Positions 1 through 8,900 of a stretch of DNA of 64,000 nucleotides are shown here, piece by piece. The DNA lies in assembly GCA_963702495.1 (NCBI GenBank), contig CAVPDA010000004.1:339337-403336 (forward strand), read 5' to 3'. The translations under genes and the position numbers were made by a program. How positions within the stretch are numbered: the stretch's first letter is position 1; every line of letters starts with the position of its first letter. The notes below the pieces were generated by a model that saw nothing but the letters and a program-made list of their open reading frames with translations, made no database searches and was not told the DNA's origin. This DNA is from CAVPDA01 sp963702495. GTDB lineage: Bacteria > Pseudomonadota > Gammaproteobacteria > Burkholderiales > Rhodocyclaceae.

Positions 1-156
1 GAAGGCCGGCTGACGGTGATGGTCGCCAACCTGGCACCGCGCAAGATGAAGTTCGGACTGTCCGAAGGCATGGTTCTGGCGGCCTCGGGCGATACGCCGG
101 GTCTGTTCCTGCTGTCGCCGGACGCGGGCGCCGAAGCCGGAATGCGGGTAAAGTGA
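1..156 (+). CDS. metG: Methionyl-tRNA synthetase, C-terminal end (partial)
   Basis: Only the last 51 codons are present, entering from the left edge in frame 1 and ending at TGA. The peptide contains VANLAPRKMKFGLSEGM followed by GLFLLSPDAGAEAGMRVK. This is the typical end of the C-terminal tRNA-binding OB-fold (Trbp111-like) appended to many bacterial methionyl-tRNA synthetases. The complete enzyme charges tRNA-Met with methionine in the cytoplasm, and this domain helps dimerisation and tRNA binding. A free-standing Trbp111/CsaA-type protein cannot be excluded because the catalytic part lies outside the window. Confidence 0.85.
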   Translation, partial: EGRLTVMVANLAPRKMKFGLSEGMVLAASGDTPGLFLLSPDAGAEAGMRVK

Positions 157-242
157 TCTCACCCCGCATGTCGCCATTGACCTTGGCGCGCCGGGGTATA
201 TCATCAATAAGGGGATGGTTCGAGAATGAATCCGGAGTCGTG

Positions 243-476
243 GTGACCAAGAGGATGATCGCGCTCGCTGTGATCGAGGTGGCTGGCCTCGTCCTGCTTG
301 CCGTCGGCGGCATCCCCCTTCTCGACGGCATGCCGGTGCTTCCGTTTCCCACCACCACGCCGGAAGCCGTGGCCTGCGTCGCCATCGGCGCCCTTCTCGC
401 GCTCTTTGCCACCGTGCAGATGATCCGGATCCTGCTGCAGCAGACCTGGCGCGACGCCCAAAGCAACTATCCGTAG
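243..476 (+). CDS. Small two-helix membrane protein of unknown function
   Basis: This is a 77-residue protein read from a GTG at 243, chosen because GGAG lies 6 bases upstream; GTG 240 and ATG 255 are alternatives. It shows two hydrophobic segments, about residues 5-25 (IALAVIEVAGLVLLAVGGI) and 40-62 (AVACVAIGALLALFATVQMI), separated by a proline-rich loop. It ends with a short polar tail (QQTWRDAQSNYP). I do not recognise a family. It follows metG by under 100 bases and precedes acylphosphatase, but nothing in the context gives it a role. Confidence 0.45.
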   Translation: MTKRMIALAVIEVAGLVLLAVGGIPLLDGMPVLPFPTTTPEAVACVAIGALLALFATVQMIRILLQQTWRDAQSNYP

Positions 477-631
477 CTCCGGGCACCGCGGCAGCGAACC
501 GGGTGTGGGGATGCGGGTCGATACCGCGACAACCGCCCGCCGGACGTTGGACTTCATCCCTTCGGCGTGCTGCGGCGTTAGCTTGTCCTGGGCATAATTG
601 CCGGCAGGGCCAGGAAACTGCGGCGACGCTC

Positions 632-904
632 ATGATCTGCAAACAATTGCGTATCCACGGACGGGTGCAGGGCGTCGGCTATCGCTGGTCCCTGGCCCGC
701 GAGGCGCAGCGGCTCGGCGTGACGGGCTGGGTGCGCAACCGTCGGGACGGCAGCGTCGAAGCGATGGTTTCCGGCAGCGATGCCGAGATCGGCAGCCTCG
801 TCGCCTGGGCCCATCGCGGCCCGGCGGCGGCCCATGTGGTGCGGGTCGAGGTGTGGGATGCGCAGGGGGAGTTCGAGACCTTCGAACAATGGCCGACGCT
901 ATGA
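632..904 (+). CDS. acyP: Acylphosphatase
   Basis: This 90-residue protein has the usual length of the family, which hydrolyses acyl-phosphates such as carbamoyl phosphate and 1,3-bisphosphoglycerate in the cytoplasm. The signature HGRVQGVGYRW holds the catalytic arginine (residue 18). The second signature, GWVRNRRDGSVEA, holds the catalytic asparagine (residue 36). The start is the ATG directly before ICKQLRI, where similarity to the family begins; the ribosome site is weak. It stands alone, with a PilP/GspC-like gene starting 40 bases downstream. Physiological substrates of bacterial acylphosphatases are generally unclear. Confidence 0.93.
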   Translation: MICKQLRIHGRVQGVGYRWSLAREAQRLGVTGWVRNRRDGSVEAMVSGSDAEIGSLVAWAHRGPAAAHVVRVEVWDAQGEFETFEQWPTL

Positions 905-944
905 GATATCATCTGCCCCGTCTGGCGCGCGCGAGAATCGATCC

Positions 945-1820
945 GTGAAACCGCTATCCAAACGCAATGCCATAGCCATCGGCGCCGTTGCCTTCGCGGC
1001 GGCGATGGCGGGAGCATGGTATTTCGGTTCCTACAGCGCCCCGGACTCGGTGGCCGTCGTCGAACCGGCCAGAACCGCGGACAGCGCGGCGAAGCAGCGC
1101 GACGCGGCCGCGCCGGGGCCTTCGACATTGGCGCTGAGCGGGGGACCGCGCATGAGCCCCCCGGGCGAGGGCTCGAATCCGTTCGCCACCCGCGACTGGG
1201 CGCCGCCTCCACCACCGCCGCCGCCGCCGCCGCCGCCGCAACCGCCGCCGCCCCCGCCTCCGCCGACGCCGCCGCCGATGCCCTTCACGTTCATGGGCTC
1301 CCTCTCGCCCGACGATGGCAAGACCGTTTTCTACCTCGCCCAGGGAGAAAAGGCATACGCGGTGACCGAAGGCGAAGTGATCAACAATGCCTATCGGGTG
1401 AACGGCCTCAAGGGCACGCAGCTCAGCTTCACCTACCTGCCTCTGAACATGGACCAGATGCTGTCCATGCCAGCAGCAACAGGCACCAACACCATCGGCA
1501 CTGTCGCCTCGGCGCGTGCCGCGGTGGGAAACGTCGCACGTCCGGCCGAAGCCGTACCTCCACCCGCCGCGCCGGTGGTTCCGGCAGGACAGGTACCACC
1601 GCCGCATGCCGCGGCAGGCGGGGGCCGCGCACCTGCGCCCGCCGCAGCCGCCGCTCCTGCGCCGGCCCCGGCCCCAGCGCCAACGTCGGATAGCGTCACG
1701 TTCACGCCGCCGCCGAGCTTCGGCTCGACGCCCAGCGCGCCGCCGCCGCCATCCCGCCGCGCACCGGCCGCTCCGGCGCCGGTTCCCCAGCCCGCTGGCG
1801 AAAGTGGGGAGACCGAGTGA
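945..1820 (+). CDS. Proline-rich inner-membrane protein with PilP/GspC-like domain
   Basis: The 291-residue protein starts at GTG 945. It has a short basic N-terminus and one membrane helix (about residues 8-25), then a linker with nearly uninterrupted proline at about residues 87-111. A compact domain follows at about 112-167 (PFTFMGSLSPDDGKTVFYLA ... EGEVINNAYRVNGL) and resembles the periplasmic homology-region fold of PilP and GspC. The tail is Pro/Ala-rich and low-complexity. PilP and GspC connect inner-membrane machinery to secretins in type IV pilus and type II secretion systems. No secretin or ATPase gene is nearby, so its partner is unknown. Its TGA overlaps the GTG start of the next cytochrome gene by four bases, implying coupled translation. 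Confidence 0.7.
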   Translation: MKPLSKRNAIAIGAVAFAAAMAGAWYFGSYSAPDSVAVVEPARTADSAAKQRDAAAPGPSTLALSGGPRMSPPGEGSNPFATRDWAPPPPPPPPPPPPQPPPPPPPPTPPPMPFTFMGSLSPDDGKTVFYLAQGEKAYAVTEGEVINNAYRVNGLKGTQLSFTYLPLNMDQMLSMPAATGTNTIGTVASARAAVGNVARPAEAVPPPAAPVVPAGQVPPPHAAAGGGRAPAPAAAAAPAPAPAPAPTSDSVTFTPPPSFGSTPSAPPPPSRRAPAAPAPVPQPAGESGETE

Positions 1821-2724
1821 AGCGTTTGCTGCCCACCTTCATGGTCGTCGCATGTGCCGCGCTGACGAGCGCGGCGCCGGCGGCCCAGACCACCTACGAC
1901 GAGATCGCTCCGCTGCTCGCAGCGCGCTGCGTCATGTGCCACAGCGGGCCGAGCGCTCCCCTCGGCCTGAGCCTCGACAGTTATGACGCCGCCGTCAAAG
2001 GCAGTCAGCGCGGCCCCGTGGTGCGGGCGGGCGACGCCCAGGGCTCGGAACTGATGAAGCGGCTCACCGGGAAAAGCCAGCCGCGCATGCCCATGACCGG
2101 ACCGCCCTTCCTCTCCGATGCCGAGATCGCGACATTCGAGCGCTGGATCTCAGGCGGACTGGCACGGGGCGCAGGCACCGCGCCCGCGCCCGTCTCTTCG
2201 CCGCGCGGCCGAAGCCGGGCGAACCGGTCACCTATGCCCATGTCGCCCCGATCTTCGCCACCCGCTGCGCCAAATGCCATACGGATCAGGGCATCATGGG
2301 AGCGGCGCCGGAAGGATATCGACTCACCTCCTACGAGCAAACCCTGTCCGCCGCCGACCGGGCACGGGTGGTGCCGGGTCAGCCGCTGGCGAGCGAACTG
2401 CTGCGGCGCGTGCGCGGTATGGCCGAGCCGCGCATGCCTTTCGACGGCCCGCCGTTCCTGAGCGAGGACGAGATCAAGTTGATCGAAGCCTGGATAACCC
2501 AGGGCGCCCGCGATGCGCAAGGCCGCCCCGCTCCGGTCCCCGTCGGCGCCCGCGTGCGCTTGCACGGAATCCTCGGCGAGGCCGGGCAACTCGACGGCCT
2601 GCCGGTGACGGTCACATCCGGCACGCGGATCGACAAGCGCCCGCGCCCGGGAGACTACGCCGAACTTCGGGGGACGATCGGCCCCGGCGGCGAAGTCATC
2701 GCCGAGCGCATCCGCCGGCGTTAG
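1817..2724 (+). CDS. Exported diheme cytochrome c with C-terminal OB-like domain (frameshifted)
   Basis: Translation begins at GTG 1817, overlapping the previous stop. A signal peptide (residues 1-23) precedes the first heme site CVMCH (residues 38-42), with MPMTGPPFLSDAEI downstream. The frame is then lost at about 2195-2210. The other frame continues with AHVAPIFATRCAKCHTDQG, giving a second heme site (2266-2280) and the parallel segment MPFDGPPFLSEDEI. So the original protein had two homologous Planctomycete-type cytochrome c domains. The last 65 residues (RVRLHGILGEAGQLDGLPVTV) look like a small beta-barrel of DUF5666 type. One indel separates the halves; sequencing error or a real mutation would look the same. 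Likely a periplasmic electron carrier, possibly working with the upstream membrane protein. Confidence 0.75.
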
Positions 2725-2948
2725 TCAGCTTGCATCGGCTTCGACCCGCCAGCAAGGCTGTCGTGCTCGTGACCGCTGGAATTCCTGCCGCATTTGCGGC
2801 AAAGCCTGTGATCGCCTGCCGACACGCCGACACGCCGACACGCCGACACGCCGACACGCCGACACCCAACCAAAATAATTTGCATTTTTTCAGTTTCTTA
2901 GGTAATTTTAGCGGTGCCGCTGGCCCTTCTGCAGCGAGCAAATAAAGG
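2725..2948. other. Non-coding stretch before the C39 locus
   Basis: No convincing gene lies between the cytochrome and the promoter at 2949. Apart from the octamer repeat listed separately, the segment 2866-2940 is unusually AT-rich for this window. No terminator hairpin for the upstream operon is apparent. Confidence 0.5.
2818..2865. repeat. Six perfect tandem copies of GCCGACAC
   Basis: The octamer GCCGACAC is repeated six times without mismatch in the gap between the diheme cytochrome and the C39 locus. It starts about 130 bases before the -35 element at 2949. Eight-base units are prone to slipped-strand copy changes. It lies outside any supported gene, so copy number could alter spacing only. 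Confidence 0.95.
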
Positions 2949-2979
2949 TTGACACTTTCGGCTTTGGGTGGGATATTAT
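2949..2979 (+). promoter_or_regulatory. Predicted sigma-70 promoter of the small-peptide/C39/barrel locus
   Basis: A consensus -35 box TTGACA (2949-2954) and a -10-like TATTAT (2974-2979) are separated by 19 bases; GATATT at 2972 would give 17. It is one of the few AT-rich spots in the window and points to the small exported peptide at 3112, leaving a leader of roughly 125 bases. Confidence 0.6.
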
Positions 2980-2984
2980 CCCAC
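2968..2984. promoter_or_regulatory. Perfect 17-bp palindrome over the -10 box (operator candidate)
   Basis: GTGGGATATTATCCCAC is a perfect inverted repeat (two 8-base arms around one T) that completely covers the predicted -10 element. A dimeric regulator bound here would block RNA polymerase. The regulator is unknown; no DNA-binding gene is adjacent other than the exported helix-turn-helix protein, which should not reach DNA. Confidence 0.6.
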
Positions 2985-3111
2985 ACGCAGCCTACGATCG
3001 TTGGCTCCACAAGGGGGCGGGAGCCTCTGCCGAAGACGAGGATGCGTGAGAAGCGGTGAGCAGCCTGACATATTGAGGTCCATTCTTTCATTCCTACTGG
3101 GGGTACATTAC

Positions 3112-3437
3112 ATGCAACTCAAGTCCAAATCCGCCGCGCTGGCGGCAGCAGTCCTGTGCGGCGCATTGCTGACCACCTCGGTTTCGGCGTCCACCGAAGC
3201 TGAGCAGCAGTTCTCCGCGCTGCAAGGCGTGGAAGCGCAAACCCTGTCCGCCACCGAAATGGATGGCATCCACGGCGCCGTCGGCTGACGGATGCCGAAA
3301 TCGCATACATCGCCCGCCTCGATGCTGCGGTGACGAACCTTGTTGGCAATATCAGGAACGAGAAGCTCGCGACGGCGGTTGCCAACGCTTGGACAGTCAC
3401 CAAGGTGAAGCTGACCGCGTTCCTGACGCGCACCTAA
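3112..3437 (+). CDS. Small exported peptide with double-glycine-like leader motif (frameshifted)
   Basis: The ATG at 3112 opens a Sec-type signal peptide (residues 1-26, ending SVSAS). An acidic spacer and the segment LSATEMDGIHGAVG follow, after which TGA stops the frame at 3288. Inserting one C in GTCGGCTGACG would continue it as LTDAEIAYIARLDAAVTNLV and onward to TAA at 3437, about 108 residues. LS-x-x-EM-x-x-I-x-GA resembles the double-glycine leaders cut by C39 peptidases, and a C39 peptidase is the next gene. I infer a precursor exported by Sec and trimmed in the periplasm to a roughly 50-residue product. If TGA is real the product is a 58-residue peptide ending just after the presumed cut site. 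The family is not recognised. Confidence 0.55.
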
Positions 3438-3444
3438 GGCAAGA

Positions 3445-3460
3445 CGGGCCCGCGGGCCCG
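3445..3460. repeat. GC-only perfect palindrome
   Basis: CGGGCCCGCGGGCCCG is perfectly self-complementary and sits between the small peptide stop and the terminator hairpin. It may strengthen transcript termination or stability there. Confidence 0.7.
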
Positions 3461-3472
3461 ATCGCCTCAAAT

Positions 3473-3503
3473 AAGGGGAACACCATCGCGTGTTCCCCTT
3501 TTT
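3473..3503 (+). terminator. Rho-independent terminator after the small peptide gene
   Basis: An 11-bp stem (AAGGGGAACAC pairing with GTGTTCCCCTT) closes a six-base loop and runs directly into TTT. It follows the small peptide gene and precedes the C39 peptidase. The peptide transcript therefore probably ends here mostly, with partial read-through into the processing genes. This matches an abundant substrate and scarce processing machinery. Confidence 0.85.
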
Positions 3504-3534
3504 GCTTTCGCCACTGCGCTTACAATCCCTCGCC

Positions 3535-4256
3535 ATGCGCGCCGCTCCCCCTTCTGCTTTTCATCCTTGGCCTCGTACCGGCCGCCGCCGGTGCGGAGGA
3601 AGCGGTGGCGCGGGTGCGCAGCGGAACGGCATCCCTGCAGGTGCCGGTGCGTTCGGTGCTGGATTTCAAGCGCAGCGGCGTGGTGATGCAGGGCTTCGAC
3701 TACTCCTGCGGGGCGGCGTCGATGGCCACCTCTGCTCAGCTACGGGCTCGACGATCCCGTCGACGAAACCTGGATCCTGAAGGCGGTGATGGACGCCGCC
3801 AACGAAGGCGAGCGCGCCCTGCTGACGCAGAAAGGGCTGTCTTTGCTCGACCTGCAGCGCATCGCCGAGAAGCGCGGCCACAAGGCGCAGGGTTTCCGCA
3901 TCGGGGCCGACCAACTGGCGAAGCTGAACCGGCCCGTGATCGTCTATATCAAGCCCAAAGGCTATGAGCACTTCGCCGTGCTCAAGGGCGTGCGCGGCGA
4001 CCGCGTCTATCTCGCCGACCCGTCCCATGGCAACGTGCGCATGCCGCTCTACCGCTTCTTCGACATGTGGGCGGACGAGAAGGGCCGCGGCGTCGTCTTC
4101 GCCGTCGAGCGCAAGGACGGCAAGTGGCCGGATGCGTCCTTGCTCGGCGTCACCGCCACCGTCGGACCGCAGTTGGAGCAACTCACCGCCCGCGAACTGT
4201 ACGACTTCGGCAGGCTTTATCCGCTCACCATTCCCAATTCGACCTCCATCCGCTGA
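3535..4256 (+). CDS. FapD-like C39-family peptidase, exported (frameshifted)
   Basis: Homology reads across three frames. The N-terminus would be MRA followed by LPLLLFILGLVPAAAGAEE (a signal peptide) if one base is removed near 3541. The core SVLDFKRSGVVMQGFDYSCG holds the catalytic cysteine (3707-3709). Near 3731 an extra T shifts the frame again before WILKAVMDAANEGE. The rest is continuous to TGA: GLSLLDLQRIAEKRGH, KGYEHFAVLKG (catalytic His, 3969-3971) and YLADPSHGNVRM (catalytic Asp). The layout matches FapD of the Pseudomonas functional-amyloid system: a periplasmic C39 peptidase lacking the ABC transporter half. Its likely substrate is the small peptide upstream, and the barrel protein follows by 13 bases. 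Confidence 0.78.
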
Positions 4257-4269
4257 GGCCGTGACAACC

Positions 4270-5598
4270 ATGACAACACTACGACCCATCGCGCTGCTTG
4301 TTCTGGCCGCCTTCGCCACAGCGTCCTGTCGCCGCCGAGACCAGCGTCGAAGAGGACGTGCTCACCCTGGCGATGCCGCGCGCCTGCTGCGCGTGCCGTC
4401 GAAGATCGTGGTCAAGCTGGCGCAGTCCGGCAGCGTGCCGGCGCGGCGCGTCGGCAAGGAATGGCGCTTCAACCGGGTGGCGCTCATGGAATGGCTGCAG
4501 GGCGAACGCTACGCCTACCCGGCGGTGCCGGCGAAAGCCGCCGGCAAGACGAGTCTCGCGGCACAGAGCCCGACGCCCGCTCCGGCCGCCGAGCTTCCCG
4601 CCGCTGCGAAGGACGACGTTTCCCTCGTGCCGGGGGAACTCGCCGCCCTCACCGGCCGCGGCATTCACCCTGGCGAGCCGCAGCGCCTGGCCCAGGCGAC
4701 GCCCCCCACTCCGCCCACGAGTCCGGCGCCTGCCACCGCTCCCGCCGGCGCCCCTGCCGCCCCCGCTGCCCCTCCGGCCGCCGGTGCAGTGGCGCAGCCC
4801 ATCGGCGAGGCGCCCTCCGGCCTGACCGCCGAGGAGGTGGCCCTGCGCGACCAGGGCGTCCTGCTCAAGGCCGGCCAGGCCAACCTCGAACTGGGATTGT
4901 CGTATGCGCGGCAGACGCGGGAGAATTTTCCGTTCCTGCGCGTGGAGCAGGACACCACGACCGCCAGCTTCACCGGCCGCTATGGCATTCGCAATGACCT
5001 GCAGGTCACCGGCAGCTTACCGCTGATCTACCGGTACAGCGCGACCTTCGCCAACGAGGGGGCACTCGGTCTCGGCAGCGGTGTTTCCGGAAGCGACAGC
5101 GACAGCTACGCCGGCGACCTGTCGCTCAGCCTCCAAGGGGTGGCGCTGCGGGAGAACGTCGGGCGCCCCAATCTGGTCTGGAGCGTCGACGCCGTCGTGC
5201 CCACCGGACCGGGCGACCAGGGACTCGGCGCCGGCCTGATCGTGTCCAAGAGCTACGACCCGGTGGTGATCTACGGCGGCATCAACTACCTCTACGGTTT
5301 CGACACCGATCGCAGCGACCCGCAGCGCACGCTGGCGAAGAACAACTGGAGCTTCAACCTGGGTTACGCCTACGCGGTGAACGACTCGATCGCGCTGTCG
5401 GGCGCGCTGGCCGGCTTCTACCGCACGCCGGCCGAGCCCTCCGACCCGATTCCTCCGGAGCGTGAGAGCTACCTGCTGCAACTCGGCCTGACCTGGCAGC
5501 TCGGACGCGGCCTGTTCGTCGAGCCGGCGGTCGCACTCGGTCTCGGCGGAGCCGCTCCCGACTTCACCTTCTCGTTGAACCTGCCCTACACCTTCTGA
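4270..5598 (+). CDS. Outer-membrane beta-barrel transporter with exported helix-turn-helix domain
   Basis: The 442-residue protein starts at ATG 4270 with a hydrophobic signal segment (residues 4-19). Two compensating one-base shifts (about 4320 and 4375) probably hide the natural VAAETSVEEDVLTLA segment. Residues about 35-75 (ARLLRVPSKIVVKLAQSG, ARRVGKEWRFNRVALMEWL) match the excisionase/MerR-like HTH_17 fold. A long Ala/Pro linker (about 90-180) leads to a C-terminal barrel (about 195-442) with alternating amphipathic strands, ending NLPYTF with a terminal Phe. Barrel and context recall FapF, the outer-membrane channel of functional amyloids. An HTH fold behind a signal peptide cannot act on DNA; a periplasmic plug or substrate-recognition role is my inference. 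Last gene of the locus. Confidence 0.7.
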   Translation: MTTLRPIALLVLAAFATASCRRRDQRRRGRAHPGDAARLLRVPSKIVVKLAQSGSVPARRVGKEWRFNRVALMEWLQGERYAYPAVPAKAAGKTSLAAQSPTPAPAAELPAAAKDDVSLVPGELAALTGRGIHPGEPQRLAQATPPTPPTSPAPATAPAGAPAAPAAPPAAGAVAQPIGEAPSGLTAEEVALRDQGVLLKAGQANLELGLSYARQTRENFPFLRVEQDTTTASFTGRYGIRNDLQVTGSLPLIYRYSATFANEGALGLGSGVSGSDSDSYAGDLSLSLQGVALRENVGRPNLVWSVDAVVPTGPGDQGLGAGLIVSKSYDPVVIYGGINYLYGFDTDRSDPQRTLAKNNWSFNLGYAYAVNDSIALSGALAGFYRTPAEPSDPIPPERESYLLQLGLTWQLGRGLFVEPAVALGLGGAAPDFTFSLNLPYTF

Positions 5599-5862
5599 CC
5601 CTGGCGGAAGGGACCCGCCCCGGACCCGACCCAAGGGTCCGCCCACGGCCCCCATGCCGTGAATCCGGCGGGCGCGGCCCGCCGGACGGTTGCGGGACCG
5701 ACCGAGGGCGGGCACGGCCCGCCCTACGGCAGGGTTGCCAAGGTGTGCGGTTCGTACGGTGCGCACGGCGCACCCTATGAGGCCAAGGGAATGCAGCGAC
5801 AGGTTCGTAGGGCGGGCCGTGCCCGCCAACGCCGCGCCACGTCCGCGCTCGCTGGGCGGACG
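5599..5862. repeat. Non-coding stretch with REP palindromes
   Basis: No gene is supported here. At least three REP-type palindromes occur: 5662-5687 (variant GGCGGGCGCGGCCCGCC), 5707-5729 and 5805-5829 (core GGCGGGCACGGCCCGCC on either strand). A GTGCGC variant lies near 5756-5780. The gap separates convergent genes. Confidence 0.85.
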
Positions 5863-5903
5863 CAAAAAAAGCAAAACGGGTGCGACCCGAAGATCGCACC
5901 CGT
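5863..5903 (-). terminator. Rho-independent terminator of the multicopper oxidase A gene (leftward)
   Basis: On the minus strand a 10-bp stem ACGGGTGCGA/TCGCACCCGT (5876-5885 with 5894-5903) is followed by TTTTGC and then seven T residues. It lies about 50 bases past the oxidase stop codon. Confidence 0.85.
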
Positions 5904-5952
5904 CCTGCCCCCTCCGACCCGGCGGCTCGCGCCGCCGGGATGATTCAACTGC

Positions 5953-8900
5953 TTACTGCACCCGCAGGATGCCCCACAGGCCGCTGGCGTTGCCGAAGCT
6001 GGCGTGGTCGCGGAACAGATAGTCGCCGATAACCCCGTTCTCGCCGCCGGCCTTGCGCAGCACGACTTCGAAGTGGCTCGGTGCGTTCCAGCTCTCCTGC
6101 CCGCCTTGCTCGAACCCTTGCGGGTTCTCGCCGAGCGCCCTGGAACCGACGGTGGCCATGTTGCAGGCACCGCTCATCGCCGCTCCACCGTTGTGGGACT
6201 CGCCCGGACACACGTAAGGATCGCGCTGCCAGCTATGGCCGTGCAGCGTGAAGGTCGTACCGCGGGTGGTGCCGAACGGTGCCGTGAGGTGGATCCGCGC
6301 CGGCTGGTTGGGCAGGGCCTGGAACACCGGGGTCACCGGGTCGCCGTGGCACTACGCCTGCCGCCGCCCCCCGAACCGGCAGAGCGTTACTGTAAGCATC
6401 ACCGGCATTTGCCACGTTCCCGTAGCAACCCTGAACCGGAACACCGGCCGCATTGCGACAGAAGCCGAACGGCGCCTGGGGTACCAGACCGAAGCGGAAC
6501 CACATCGGCTCGATGCCGTAGTTCAGCGCCATTGCGGAAGCTTCCTGGCTGTCCTCGGGTATGCCCACCCCCTCGCCGTTCATGTGCTCGACCGGCGTGC
6601 CGTCGGCGTAGTACTGCGTCAGGCCCTTGGTCATCACCAGTGAGAAGCTGCGGAAGGCGTCGTTGTTGACCTTCGCCTGGGTGCGGGTGGCCCGCCCCGT
6701 GGCTGCGCCGGTCTGGTGGTCGAACACCGTCAGGTCCTCGGTCCAGGTGGCACCGGCAGGCTCGATCGCGAGGGCACCGACCATCGACTTGGCACCCTGC
6801 TTGATCTTATCCGCCGGCATCAGGTTGGCGCCGCCGAACTCGACCGGCGTCGCAGTCAGCCTGGTGAGCAGCGTCCCCTGAGGCGTAGGCTTGATGTCGC
6901 CCGCGTACCAGTTGTAGGTCGTCGTCGTACCCGGGGCGATGATCGGCCGGCCGGTCAGGCCCGACACGATAGTCGATTCCGGATTGGCGCCGACCAGCGT
7001 GCCGCCGTCGAGATTGACGTCGAACGCCACCAGTTGCGGATTGAGGCCGACGTAGGCGGAGGGACGGAACAGGTTGCTGTTGAACGTGGTGGCACCCTCT
7101 ATGTTGAACCGGTCGCGCTTCGCGATGCCCTGGATCGTCGAGTAGGTTGCCAGATCCGGGACCACGGAGCGGCCCGTCGTGTTGCCGAGGGCAGCCCCAG
7201 GCAGACGATTGCGCAGTGTCACGCGGATGCAGTCGCCCGCGGCGGCACGGATCACCACCGGTTCGACCGGTCGGCCCGCAATCAGCCTGCCACTCGCATC
7301 CAGATCTGCCGTACGGACATACAGGATTGCTGTCGGGTCGTGGATCGGACCGAAGTTCGGGGGCAGCACCAAGGGCGCCTCGCCGGGTACTTCCGCCGGT
7401 ATCGTCTGGCCGCCCACGACTGCTGCCCGGTGGTTGTACACCAGGGTTCCGCCAAGCCATTCAGCGGACCGCCGACGTTGTCGATTGGGTTGTCATTGGC
7501 CGGGATGGTCACGCCAAAGGCATTGGTGAGCGCCGTATTGGCCAGCACCGCCGAGATGTCGTAGGTGCGCAGCGGAGCCGTGCGCGGGCATATCGTGCCG
7601 AGGCGGAAGTCGAGCGGGTTCGACACCAGGATCGGCACCCGGGTGGTGGGCAAGCGGAAGAGGTCAGCCCGATTGGCATTGTAGGCACGGAAGACGCCCC
7701 ACATGCCGCTCCACCAACCGTCGTTGCCGGCGTCCATGCTGTAGAAGAAGTCGGTGCTGGCGCCCGGAACGTTGAGCGCGGACGGAACCACCGGCGCATC
7801 CAGCGTGAACTGCTCGGAGATGCCGCCGGCCTGGGCATTGCGCCAGCCGGAGTTGGGGCCCTTGCCGTGACCGGAACCGGTCTGCAGCCACTTCATGCCG
7901 TAGATCGTGGCGTTGTGCTCCTCCTCGTGACCGCCGGCTTGCATCTTCACCCGCACCTCGTCACCCATGTAGCTGCGGATCATCGGTGTGAAGGGATCGC
8001 CAGCCGCGACACCTGCGGCGTTGATCGGCGGCGGGAAGCGAGTGCCATTGATCGTCGTGGCGGCGGTCGGCTGGACGTTCAGACGGCGATCGACGCGAAG
8101 GAGAGGGTGGCGGAGGAGGCCCGGTCGGTGCGCGACTGCAGCGCAAATGCCAGATCGCCCCTCTTGCCATCCGCCTGCATGCCCGGCTTGAGGTCCGGTC
8201 CGATTTTGTTGTCGAAGATGCGCAGCGCGATCGGCTCGTTGCGGTAGTTCACCACATGCAATCCCGGGTCCTGCACGTCGATCGCCTGCGGGCAGGGACG
8301 GGTCGGACAGGCCGGATTGAGGGCACCCTTCAATTCGACCACCAGATCCGGGAAGACCGGATTGATCTGCTCTCGCATTGGCGGGTTGATCGCGAAACGG
8401 AACGTGTTTGCGGTCGTGAAGCCTCCGACAGCGGATGCAGGCGGCACGGTTGCACCCTGGGCCAGTATGGCCCTCGGACCGGCGCCCGGCCCGGTGCCGG
8501 GGAGCGGCAGTCCGTCCTGGCCCGTACCCACGTAGACGCCCGGCTCATAGGCATGCTGGAAGTCGGAGTACTCGAAGTAGAACTCGCGGAATGGCCTTAG
8601 AAGGCTCGCACCCACGGGCGCACCGGTTTGCGGCAGGATCGCCGCCTGCCACGAGGTCGGGCCGCCGTCAAAGCGGCACGCCGTGTTGTTTTGGGTCGTC
8701 CCCACCGGAATCGCGGTCGGGCGACCACCGGGGTCGTGCAGCCGAGTTGCGTGCCGGTCTCGTTGTGCACCCACTTCGAGCCCGCCGGTTCGGTCAGCAC
8801 GGTGGAGTAGAGGCCGATCTGCTGGTGGGTGGAGGGACCATAGTGGTCATGGCTGAAGATGATGCCCAAGCCGCGGTCCATGCCTTCGGTGTTCACCACT

